This document shows, one piece after another, positions 12,990-24,726 of a stretch of 64,000 bases of DNA. How positions within the stretch are numbered: position 1 is the first letter of the stretch; every line of letters starts with the position of its first letter. Origin of the DNA: Phascolomyces articulosus. Its lineage: Eukaryota > Mucoromycota > Mucoromycetes > Mucorales > Lichtheimiaceae. The stretch covers positions 1 through 64,000 of the forward strand of contig JAIXMP010000045.1 of assembly GCA_025677815.1 (NCBI GenBank), written 5' to 3'. Below the pieces are notes generated by a model. It saw only the letters and a list, made by a program, of their open reading frames with translations, made no database searches and had not been told where the DNA came from. Both the position numbers and the translations under genes were made by a program.

Positions 12990-13784
12990 AAAAAGCGTGT
13001 CATCTTAAAATCAGGTTACAGTTTCCATATGTATATTAGTCAATCACCATGTAAAGTATTATTTAAAGAAAAAAAGAAAAAAAAAAGTGGATCGCACTTA
13101 TAACATAATCAATTAGGTGGTGATGCATCCATGACAGGTATTGCGGAATCTCAAACAGCAGAATCTTTAGCAACCTTCCAAGCAGGTGCTAAGCGTAAAA
13201 ATAATTCATTGGATACTACACCTCTTACAAATAACATTTATGCAAACAAAAAACGTAAAACATCCACTTCCGAACAACAATTACAAGAAGAAGAAATATT
13301 TCAAAGAGGTCGTTATGGATTTGATTATTTAGGTATATTAAGAACAAAACCAGGTATCTACAATTTTTTTTTTTTGACATTGCAATTATATCATTATCAT
13401 TTCTTTACCAATGAATCATTTTAACAAAAAAAAAAAAAAGGTCGTCTCGATTCTGAACCCACATTATGCATGTCATGCAGGTATTTATATAAATATCATT
13501 TGTGTCAAATATAAAATGGGGGAATCATTTATTTACACACACTACTATCATAGTGATAAATTAGCACGATGGAATGTCCTTGGTGTTCAATCAGCTCTCT
13601 TATCAGATATTTTGAATCAACCTATTTATCTTGATTCAATTGTAATTGGGGATTTATTTGATCAAGGTTCTTTAGAGCGTGCACTTTATGGAAGATTGGA
13701 AAAAATTGGTAGATAAAGGATGAGTCAATAAAAAGGAGATGACAGACAGGAGAAAGATGTCATGATGATGATGGTAAAACTAAT

Positions 13785-13819
<35 letters not shown>

Positions 13820-14606
13820 GAATCTTCAACAATCTTACTACCATCCCCATATCATCTTCATCGACCTAAAATAACACATACATCTGAATCATTTGAATTC
13901 TCTAAATCTATTCTAGAATCAAAATATGTAACTGTCATACCTAGTGGAACAGGTAACGTTTTAACTTATTATTATTATTCAATCATCACAAATATAAACA
14001 TCCCCCTCTCTCTTCTTTTTCTCCCATTTTTTTTTGATAATCCCTTCCATCTATCCAAGCTCCTATATCTTTTTTCTCCTTCCCTCCTAATCCGATTTAA
14101 ATATATATATGTAGCCATACTATGGATCGATGGATTTCAAAAATCAGAAGTCATTGTGTTTGGAAGAAAACAAGGTGCACCTAAAGGAAAACCTACCACT
14201 TCAAAAACAAGGTAAAAATTGTGTCTTATAAATATATATAAAAGATATATTCAAAAAAAAAAGACTCATGATATATATGTTATAGATCGTGTATATGTAA
14301 ACTGGCACTATTTCAACAATTTCTTGAATGTTATACTTTATTAAGGTAAGGAACCAAAAAAAAAAGGGATTATCATCATCTATCACTACTATTAGAATAA
14401 AAGAAGAATAATAATCTATTTAATGTAGAGGAAGATGTATAAATGATAAAGAAAAAGAAATGACGTATTATGCATGGAAGCATGAACAAAATCAAACCTA
14501 TCAACAAGCCAAATTATGTTTATTAGATGAATGTTTTTCACAATGGGTACAAACACCTAAAGAAATAGAAGAATTTCATCCATGGAAAATGGCATTCGAC
14601 TCATGA
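12310..14606 (+). CDS. TAD1: tRNA-specific adenosine deaminase 1 (A37 of tRNA-Ala)
   Basis: Deaminates adenosine-37 to inosine in eukaryotic tRNA-Ala; ADAR-like deaminase fold. Eleven exons: 12310-12463, 12537-12576, 12685-12783, 12896-13050, 13117-13353, 13441-13480, 13554-13708, 13818-13952, 14115-14211, 14286-14345, 14429-14606; 449 residues. Zinc and catalytic motifs are intact: [12 protein letters not shown] (His ligand and proton-shuttle Glu), SPCGDAS (first Cys) and [15 protein letters not shown] (second Cys). Family-typical VVSLGTGLKC precedes them. A run of nine Asp is encoded at 12959-12985. Reading-frame continuity across intron 1 needs a GC-AG intron (donor GCAAGT at 12464); with GT at 12454 the frame stops. 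Start chosen at the first Met in frame with family sequence. Confidence 0.93.
13789..13814. repeat. (AT)n microsatellite inside a TAD1 intron
   Basis: About 13 AT units fill the 3' half of intron 7 and run up to its AG acceptor at 13816-13817. Confidence 0.8.
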
Positions 14607-15194
14607 TGTGTATATAAATATGTGTTGTTGTTGTTGACACTAAACATGAAACACGTTTCGCCACTTTTTTGTTATTTTATATAAAATAAACAAAACCCAT
14701 TATTTTAAGGAGAAGGCGTTTAAACACTACTTATTTCTTTTATAATAAATCACTATTATTATTATTATTGTCATTGTCACTTAATGTTGTTATTTACTAT
14801 TATTATTACTATTACTACTACTTACTAATACTATTATCATTCTATCATCCCCTAAAAAAAATACCAATATCCTTTCTCTTTTTTTTTTCACGTTTAATTT
14901 TCTTCTTTCTTCTTCTTTTTCTTCCTTTCTTTCTTTTCAATTTCTTTCATCCAAAATCTCCTTTTTATATTTTTCTCTCTCTACTTTCTTTTATTTTTTA
15001 TTATTTATCCACGTTTCTTCTACTTCTTCTTGATCTTGATCTTTTATATATATTTAACACCCATCATTCTATCATTTATTTTAATCAATTTTCTCTTTTC
15101 CCCCTTTCCGTTCGTTCGTGGTTAAATTATTTTATTATTATTCTCTCTCTCTCTCTCTCTTTTTTTTTTTTGATATTGATTTGATATAATTCGC
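14607..15194. other. Intergenic region upstream of the Ssd1-like gene
   Basis: 588 bases of strongly pyrimidine-rich DNA on the plus strand, with a 138-codon open frame (14768-15184) made of Tyr, Leu, Phe and Ser from T/C tracts. This composition suits a long 5' leader and promoter, not a protein gene. A (CT)n tract sits at 15142-15160. Confidence 0.6.
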
Positions 15195-16515
15195 ATGATG
15201 GAAATATTTGATTTGGATGGTCAAACGGCTCCAGAATCAACTCGTGGTTTATTTGATTCACCTCCAGAAGCAAAGGTAAAAAAAAAAAAATGACACGCGT
15301 CTAAAAAAAAAAGATATCCATCATCCCTTATATCTTCTCCTCTCCTTCCCCCCCCTATCTTTCTCTCTATCTATAAATATACAAAAGAGAACTTCTCCTT
15401 TTTAAATATATATTAAGCGCCAAAAAATAATAATAATAATAATATTTATAGAAATGGACAACATCCACTACCGAAAGACGGCATTCATCTACATTAGATT
15501 TATCCTCTTCTACTTTGAATGGGGATGAAGAAGATTCTTCAACTCTTTATCAACATCATCATCATTCATCACGTACAAAATCCACTAGTTTTGTAAATAA
15601 TAATAATAACAATAATAACAACAATGGGAATAAGTTACGACCTGCAAGTGCATTACATACTGTCAATGAAGAATCAGATATTCCTTATAACCCATCAAAA
15701 CAACAACAACGTTTAATGCAACAAGATGCTTCATTACAACGTAAACATCGTTCATCTGCTATCTTTAATAATTTTCCCATGGGTAATATTCCTTCAAGAC
15801 ATTCTATGATGCATGAAGAAAATGAAACAGAAGAACATCATCATCATCATGACGATGATGATGAAGATGAAGAAGGAAATGATGGTTCTTCTTCTTCCAG
15901 AGCCAATGCATTAGCCGAAACGGAAGCTAAATTAATTGGTGCTTATAGTGGTGGAAATAATAATAATAATAACAACAATCGAGGAAATCATCATCGACTT
16001 TCTCAACAAAGACGTCATTCTACTTCTCAACAACAACATCCTTCTTTGGGTTTTTCATCATCCGAAAGTAGTGGTTATCATAATAATAATAATTATCGTC
16101 GATCTACTAGTTATAATACAAGTGAAGAATTTTATGGATTACGTCAATCCACAGATCCATTTTTACAACGTTCACAACAAAAAAGTATTCAACAACCTCC
16201 ACCTCCTGTTACCACATATCATCATAAATTGGATCAACAACAACAAGAGAAACAAAATCGTCGTTTATCTGAACCTAATGCACGGGGTTATTATCGTGAT
16301 ACGGATCATTATGAATTTCAACAAAGAAGATCATTAAATAACAATAACAACAACAACAATAATAATCATTATAATAATAAACGAACTTCATTACAATGGC
16401 CACCTCCACGATATGATGATTCAACTACAACAAATACTAGTGGTGATATGGTATATGATTTGGATTATAAAAGATCAAGTATGAATAATCATCATCATCA
16501 TCATTCCACTAGTAG

Positions 16516-16548
<33 letters not shown>

Positions 16549-19500
16549 GCCTGTTGGATTGACATTGGATACATCAAGAAGTAGTCGAAGGTCATCGCGC
16601 AACTATGGGGCCGATTGGAGAGCATGTGAGTTGTTCTTTTGTTTATCTGTTTTATAATAATAGAGCTCCTTGTTTGTTGTTTATATATATATTCATAATT
16701 TACTAAACTCCTTATAATGATATTTTTTTAGCCACCTCATCCTCCTCCCTCATTTCATCTTCGGCCCGTAGTCCCACTTCCAACCGATCTTCTTATAATT
16801 GGGTCCCTTTTACTCCTACACGCTTCAGTTTTCCACGCGATGAAAGTCCACCTTCTCAACTCATAGGTCAACAACAAGGACAACAACAAGGACAACGACG
16901 CGCTTTATTTGTTGCTCATTTACCTTTTTCCGCACTTGTGCCTCTATTAAAATCTCATCAATTAGTCAGTGGTATCTTACGTGTCAATAAACGTAATCGA
17001 TCCGATGCGTATGTCTTTTGTGAAGAATTTAATGCCGATATTTATATTTGTGGATCCAGAGATCGTAATCGGGCCTTGGAAGGAGATGTGGTGGCCGTGA
17101 AATTGGTGGATGTGGATAAAGTCATTCGTGAAAAACAAGAAAAGGAACAAGCCAAGGTCATACGTAATCATGGGCAACCTATTGTTCGTAAACCCGATGA
17201 AGAAGATGAAAAAGAAATCATGTTTGGTGGTGAAGAAGATGTGGATAAAGTCAAACCTAAATATTGTGGTGTAGTTGTAGCCATTTTGGAAAGAGCTCAA
17301 AATCAAGCATTTTCGGGTACTTTGGGTTTAACGCGTCCAAGTAATCGTCGTGCTAGTACAACACTTTTACCTTCAAATAACAAAAAAGAAAGTAATGGGT
17401 CCGGTGGAGATGATGAACAAGACGATTCACAACAACAACAACAGAATAATCATCATCATCATAATAACAGTACTCCAAGAATTGTTTGGTTTAAACCAAC
17501 TGATAAACGCGTTCCATTGATTGCAATTCCTGTGGAACAAGCACCACCCGGTTTTATTGAATCTAGTCAGCAGTTTGAAAACAAACTATTTTTGGTAAAG
17601 TTTGAGTTTTTTTTTTGCCCCCCCCTTTTTTTTCTCTTACACACACACGCACACACTTCTCCTTCACCTTCCCCCCTCCCACCAAAACAAACTTCTTGTT
17701 TCTCTCCTTTCTATAAAAAACAACAACCGAACTATTTTACCCCTTAAAAAAAAAAGAGAATGGGTCTTTTTTTCTGAGAACTTTTTTTTTTTAACATGAT
17801 CATCATCTACTACTGTTTTTTTTTTTTAAAAAAAAATAATTAGGGATCCATTAAACGATGGCCTATTACTTCACTTCATCCATTCGGTGTCTTGGAAAAT
17901 GAATTAGGTCACGTGGATGACTTATCAGTTCAGTTTCGTGCCATTTTAGCCGATAATAATTTTGCTATTGATCCATTCCCAGATACCATCCTGCGAACAC
18001 TACCTCAACAAGAGTCATCAACAACTCCTTGGACTATCCCTGAAGATATTCGTCATAGTAGATTAGATTGGCGTGCTATACGAAGTTTTACCATTGATAC
18101 CAGTACTACTCATACTACCAGTCATGGTCGTTTGGAAGGAGATGGTATTTTGGATAATGCCATTTCTATTCAACGAAAATCCGATAATGTGTTTGAAGTA
18201 GGTTTTCATGTAGCGGATATTTCCGCTTTTGTAAAACCTCATTCTCCTATGGATAAAGAAGCCAAAGCTAGAGCAACGAGTGTTTATTTGTATGAATCTG
18301 CTCCTTTGTGGCCAGAATCTTTGTTTCATGAATGTACCAATTTGGTCCCAGGGCAAGATCGATTAGCATTCTCTGTGGTTGGAAAAGTGGATCAATATGG
18401 TAAAGTGCTTGATATTTGGTATGGCAAGACGATCATCAGGTAATTTTTTTTTTACGAGTGTGTGTGTTTCAAGATAAAGGGTTGTTCAACATTGGCCAAT
18501 GAATATATATAGATCCCAAGGTATTTTGACCATCAATCAAATGCAAGATATTTTGGATGGTGTGGGAGTTCCTGAACATATCACTATTGAAGATCAAGAA
18601 AAACCTGAATGGGAAGATGATATCAACATGTTATATTCCTTGGCTCAAAATATGAAACAAACTCGACGTCGTAATGGTGCTTTATTTTTGAGTGAACCAG
18701 TCTTGGATATTAGTATCAATGATAATGGGTCTCCAACCGGTATTTCTCTGAAACAAAGATTACCTGCAGATGATATTATGGATGAAATCAAAATCTTGGT
18801 GAATACTAGTGTGGCACAAAAGATTTCCAGTCATTTCCCTGATCATGCCCTTTTGCAATGTCAATCTATGCCCAATGATAGAAAATTACGTGAATTGGCT
18901 GCTTATTTACGTAGTTTGGGTTATGTCATTGATCCTTCAGCAGCGAGTGCATTGCAACAAACAATCGATGCTATTGAAAATGAAGCTGCCAAGACAGTCA
19001 TTACTACATTGGCACTCAAGACCATGTATCCTAACAAGTTCTTTTGTACCGGGAAATTTGATATCAATCGATATCATCATTATGGTTTGAATGCTCCATT
19101 GTATACTCAATTTACGTCCCCTTCCCATCGTTATGCTGATTTGATTGTACATCGTCAATTGGAAGCCGCACTTTCTGGAGGTACATTCTTTATTATTTTC
19201 ACGTTTTTTTTTTGTGACTAACTCTCTAAATATCATTATATATATAGAAAAACGATTTTATCTCGAATGTGAAGTGATCCAAAAGATTGCCCGTCATTGT
19301 AATGTAAAAGGACAGTCACGAGAATACGCTTGTGAACAATCGCAACATTTATTCATGTCACGATACCTTTCCATGTCACGTCAAACAGCTACTACACATG
19401 AAGCCATTGTGGTGGGCGTTCAAGAACAAGCATTTGATGTCATTGTTCCTGGTTTAATTCTGGAACGTCGTATTCATGTGATCAATTTACCATTGGAAAC

Positions 19501-20161
19501 ATTCAACTATAGCTCTACGGATGGAGTATTGCATTTATTCTGGAAACGGGGAGTAGCTACAGCAGATGCTATGGTGGAACAAGCGGATGTGGATGATGAT
19601 AATCAAACCATCATGACAGGTATTGAAGGAACTGGTACAATTACAGAAGAGGAAGATGATTTGGTGGATCATCATGAGGAAGGAATTGATGGAAAGAAGG
19701 ATGGATCTTTATTGTATGATAATACAATTACCAATGGATCGAATACTTTGGCAGCAGTAGTGACTACAACAACAACATCTGCACCTCCTTCTACAGCGGA
19801 TAACGCGATTTCTGAAGCAGTTCATCAACTTTCAATTAAATCAGCCCCTTCTTCTGCTGATCTTCCTCTTCAACAAGAACAACAATCCACAAGTGCAACG
19901 ACAGCAATTAATAATACGAATACCAACAACAATAATAATATTAATATTAATACCAATAACAATAAAAAACAACGACCTCGATCCATGTCGTTACGTGTCA
20001 TTGAAGGAGAAAATCCTTGGACAAGTCAACAAGAATGCACTATTCCAAATGAATCACGTCAAGTCATTCGGCCTTTTGATTATATTCGTGTAGTGATTAC
20101 GAGTCACCCTGACAGAAGTCCGCCTTTGATTCGAGTTTTAGCTGCAAATCCTTTTGTATAA
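15195..20161 (+). CDS. SSD1: Ssd1-like RNase II-family RNA-binding protein (predicted pseudonuclease)
   Basis: Large RNA-binding protein of the Dis3L2/Ssd1 branch; in yeasts Ssd1 binds wall-protein mRNAs and controls their translation. Exons: 15195-15275, 15452-16625, 16732-17594, 17844-18439, 18513-19180, 19248-20161; 1431 residues. A disordered N-terminus (residues 1-450) is rich in Asn, His and Gln repeats. Cold-shock domains start near residue 470 (RALFVAHLPFSALVPLL, YVFCEEFNADIYICGSRDRN). The RNB region (about 760-1110) shows FEVGFHVADISAFVKPHSPM and TQFTSPSHRYADLIVHRQLE; an S1-like tail ends in another Asn-rich insert. The active-site Asp cluster, normally D-x-DD after a TAR block, reads GILDNA here and follows an inserted stretch, so nuclease activity is probably lost. 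Two adjacent ATG codons at 15195 and 15198 could start translation. Confidence 0.93.
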
Positions 20162-20254
20162 ATCCAACTTACATAACCTCACAATCACTACTTCATTTAT
20201 CTCTTTATTTTGAATATTTTTTTTCTCTCTTTTTCCACTCTTTTTTTTCCACTG

Positions 20255-20286
<32 letters not shown>

Positions 20287-20636
20287 AATACATATAAAAT
20301 ATAAATAGTTCCTCTTTTTGTTGTTCATTTTGAAAATAAAAAATAAAATAAATTAAAAAAAAAGAGAACCAAAGAGCTAACAAGAAGTATCGGGAATGTA
20401 ACAAAAAAAAAGTTCTCCCGCACATGTCCTCATCCTTTTGTCCTACTTTCAATTTTGATGTAATCTGATAAATTTACGAAAAAAGGTCATTTTTTTATTG
20501 TTACACACGTCAAAATGGTTTTTTTTTTTTTGGATCTGATAAAAAAAAAAAAAAAACTTTTTTTTTCCAGTATAAATAATCTTAACCTTTCGTCATTGAT
20601 CTTTCCATCTTTAACAGCTTCTTTTAACTATTTAAA
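20162..20636. other. Intergenic region, no gene seen
   Basis: 475 bases between two same-strand genes. It holds a (TC)n-(TA)n repeat at 20255-20286, several long T and A runs, and near 20571-20577 a TATAAAT motif 60 bases before the next start codon, a plausible TATA element. Confidence 0.6.
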
Positions 20637-21029
20637 ATGATGAATAACAAATATATGACGATATTCTTCTTGTTAATGGCATTAACAGTAAGTTTTTTTT
20701 TTTTTTTTTTGAAATCGTTCACCCCCCTTCCTTTGTTTTTTTAATTCCAAATGATATGTATAACTAATGTCATTCTGTAATAGTTAACAGCAGTGGAAGC
20801 ACAACTTCATGGTGGTGGTACTACCACTACTACGAAAAATAAAAAAATAAGTTTTTCAGATAATCCTATTCTTGCCAATGGTACTTTGTTTTATATTGCT
20901 ATTTCTATTTCGTTTACTCTTTGGTGTACTGGTCGTGGATTGGATTATATGATGGATCGTCATGAACAACAAGCTAATACGCGAGCATTTCAAAAATATA
21001 ACAATCATACCCAACAAGAAGTATATTAA
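20637..21029 (+). CDS. Small single-pass membrane protein with signal peptide, unknown function
   Basis: Exons 20637-20687 and 20784-21029, 98 residues, unrecognised family. The first 17 codons on exon 1 plus LTAVEA make a signal peptide (MTIFFLLMALT core). The mature part has a Gly/Thr-rich segment, one N-glycosylation sequon (NGT), a transmembrane helix (GTLFYIAISISFTLWCTG) and a polar C-terminal tail of about 35 residues. This predicts a type I protein of the secretory route. Frame is continuous across a phase-0 intron with good GTAAGT and TAG boundaries, and a TATA-like motif lies upstream. Two Met codons begin the frame; the first is used. Confidence 0.75.
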
Positions 21030-24000
21030 ATCACATGAATGATGAATGGTCTATTTCCAAAATTATATAAATATTCCTTTTATATCAAAATTTTATTAGT
21101 TATTATTCATTCCCTACTCTTTTTTTTCTATTACTATTACTACATCTTTTACATACTTCTTTATCATGTCAACTTACTATCTATTGTATTATTTTTATTA
21201 TCATTTTGTATATCCATTTTTTTTTGTTTCACTTGTAATATAATGTTATTTTTTATTATCAACTTATTTTTAAAAAATCTATCGATTATTGTCAATGTTT
21301 GTTTTTTTTTATTACATTTATTAGCACTCTCGTTATACTATTCAATCGAAATAATAATGAAAATACATAAACTATTATCTATCACTATATAGGATTTTAA
21401 TAGTAATATACCATGATGACAATCCGTAAAGCGTTATATACGTAGTACTTTTTTTTTATCTTAATGATAGTGGACGGAACAAAAATTTTTTTTATTATCA
21501 GATTAACCATGACTTGATGGATCAATAACAGGGATCTTACGCGGAATCTTTTTCTATCCCAGGTAGTCTTATTTCTTAACACTACGAGCGATCTTTATAA
21601 GAATCAACAATAAATGATATTAAATCATCAACGGCAATATCTATCATAACGGGATAAAAGAGTATGTTTGGTAGGAAAGACTCTCATAAAGAAAACCCTA
21701 TCCTATTTTGAATCTCCCAGTGTTGATAAATACTATATACGATCCATCAAAGAATCTGAATCTTTATATATATATATATATAAAGAGAAATAATGTATTG
21801 TAGGGTCCTTTTTCTCAATAAGATAAACTATCTCTAGATCAATGATTATGACAAAAGGAGTTTTTCACTCTAATAATAAACTTATGACGACCATACTGTC
21901 TATTATTACTGAGTCCTTATAAATAAAGAAGAACAATAGTAGCAATCACATACGTTTGAGTCTATATCAACAAAAGGTTGAATAATAAAGAATGCTAGAT
22001 CAACATGAAATAATATTTCAAGAACTTCATCTAATAATGTTCATCTTATCTTGATAAAAAAAAATATGAACGGATTGATCACCCAAAATAATTATTCCAG
22101 CGATCACTATTTTTCTCCTTTAAAAGACAGTTTTTTTTATAACCCACTCTATGGTACCACCTAAGCGACAGTAGTACAAAAAGATCCTTTCACGGTGTTG
22201 TGTTTTTTTAGTGGCTAATAGTTAAGTATTATAACTATTAAAGTATATAATATATAGGCGCGGATATGTTTCCAATCCTAACTAACATGATGGATAATAA
22301 AAGATGGATCCTATCACCTCTTTAGCATTCGATTGATAATGTTCTTTTTTTTTTTTTTGAAATCAATTGCTATGGATGTGTCACATTCGTTCAAAACACA
22401 TATCCCTGTCTCTATGATGTTCATGCCAATTGTATTGAATGATACAATGATTTCAAATGAGACGTCGATAAATGTAACAGACTCATCCATTTCCATTGGT
22501 TAAGTTGATAAAAAAAATTATTGATATACCACTTTATTAGTTGTATTCTGAGTGAGGACGAAATATAAATGGAAAGACTTCTTGTTAACAATCCTACAAT
22601 AGTTTAATCACATCATGAACAAACTACATAAAAAAATAACTATAAATAGTAATTATTGATTTTGATTGCCCATAATTTTGGACATCATACATAGATACTA
22701 GGTATTCTTTTCTATAATGATATTTAAATCCTTGCTATATTTGCAGACAAGTAATCAAATGTTTATTGTCAGTGGTAATGTATCCCAGAATGCTATATAC
22801 AACTCTTCCCCCCTCCCCCAATGAAAATTGACATAAATGATCACGACAATCAAGAGGAAGGCTAATAATTCTTTGAAACTCTCGTCCAGCAAAGAGGAGA
22901 AGGAGGAAGAGGCGGAGGAAGAGGAGGAGGAAGAGGGGAATATAGTATTCATAGATTCAGTTTTCTTGAATAATATATTAACACTAAAATTATTTGGACG
23001 GTTTTTTTTTGTCAGCCAAATCGAATGAAGAAAAAGTTGTTTTGTTAGATGACAATGGTTTTAATTTTTCAACGAACCCAAATCATCCTCCAAGACTTCA
23101 CTACTTTGTTGATAACCTTATCACTCCAAATAACAATACATATACCTAGGTGAGATAGCAAATTCAGTTCGCAAAGCTACATCAAACATCGATTATTATC
23201 AGCTCAACCTCATTTATGACTTCTACAGTTTTATTTTTTTCTTCTTTTTTTTTCTATTGAACTCGTCAAAACGAACTTTGCGATATCCAAATATCAGATG
23301 ATCATGTTTATATGGAACTCACTACTACGTGGATGTATGGCTGCCTTCCAGTAAATAAATAATCTTCTTTACACATATCCATGTGTTACTAGTAGAGATA
23401 ATATAGTCGTTTCGTAAAAATAATAATCCATCATTATTTTAAGGAAAAAACCATTGGAAAAAACACAAAAAATATATTTTCTTGGTTACATATATAATTA
23501 TTTGCTACCAGGGAGCAAATCACTTCGTCATGAGATAAAATGTATTATCTGAACGGGCTCTTGGGATGGGGTTATACCGATACAAATGATACTTTTCATT
23601 ATCAAATATCAGGAAGAAATGATTGGTTTACAATTTTCATTGTAGTATCCTCATTGTTAAAGAGCATCATAATAGTTCCCTCCCCGAGGACATAGACCGT
23701 CTTGATGGAAAGGTGGGTTTAATAGCCCAGCAGGACACGGATGCTCAAATCATTTTTTTTTGTCATTTCTTAGTCAAAGGGAAAAAAAGGTAAAGTAAAT
23801 GTCATTGTTAGATCTGTTGTTGTTCATGTAGGAATGATACATGATCTTTTACTATTCCATTCATTTATATATTAACTGATTTATGCAGGCAAAAAATATA
23901 CTCGTTCATTCGCAGAGGAAGGTGAAGGTTTACTTTTTAAATCAATATTATAATAAACCCCATTTAATAGCACAACCAAAATTTTCATTTTTTTTGATAA

Positions 24001-24612
24001 AAATAATGAGGTATGATCAGTTACTGAGAATAGCTTTAATGTGTATTTCTTAATATGTGAAGATAACGAGGGTTGAAAGTGAACGAATAGGAAATTAACG
24101 TGGATTCACTGTACTTGTGTAATGAAACTTCTTTTGGACGATCACTGTTGATTCATGAGAGTTCATACTTGTGGATATAAAGTACAGAGCATAATACTAA
24201 TCCTCTGGTTGAAAAGTAGTACTTTTAATAAAAGTGCGGTAATTGTAGGTATAATGCAGATCTTCTTTTCTACGTTTTTTTAGATTAAAATGTTTATAAA
24301 AGTGATTAATTTATCTATTTTGATATATCTAGGAAAAAAAAGGTATATGAATTCTTATCGATTTATTCTGGACAACACCTTTACTTCTTTCTATTGCAAA
24401 TTTCATGCTGTTCAAGTAGATAACAAGTAGCCATCAGTGATTGAGATCTAATGCATGGTCAACAGACGTGATGATTTATCAACTGGTTCTTCTTGTATTT
24501 GTATAACAAAAACTCCTTTTTTTTATGTAACTTACATGACAACATCAAGGGTGAAGCCATCTTATTTTTATTTTGCTCTTTGCGTGTAACTATTGATAGA
24601 AAACGATCATAG
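21030..24612. other. Gene-poor region with probable decayed exon remnants
   Basis: No complete gene can be supported in these 3.6 kb. Several short coding-like stretches stand out. 22837-22950 gives a basic then Glu-rich stretch. 22998-23148 gives EEKVVLLDDNGFNF and more, ending at a stop. 23640-23760 reads KEHHNSSLPEDIDRLDG, resembling the end of a finger exon of the next gene. 23889-23927 is flanked by splice-like signals in phase 1 and reads KKYTRSFAEEGE, resembling its linker exons. 24103-24165 gives a weak finger-like read (LCNETSFGRSLLIHE). These may be decayed copies of the cassette gene that follows. Confidence 0.4.
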
Positions 24613-24726
24613 TATAAATTGCGTCTTTTGGATCAAGAACAACTAAAGTCAGAACAAACATTAAGCTTTAATAAATTTAATTACGCGTCTTTTTTGGTTT
24701 TTTTTTTTGTACAATACCAAAACCTT

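Noticed and set aside
14768..15184. 138-codon plus-strand open frame before the Ssd1-like gene
   Set aside because: It is composed almost wholly of Tyr, Leu, Phe, Ile and Ser from T/C tracts and sits where a leader and promoter are expected.
22314..22496. 60-codon minus-strand frame with two plus-strand frames open over the same bases
   Set aside because: All three frames are open, composition is AT-rich, and no splice sites or family resemblance choose between them.
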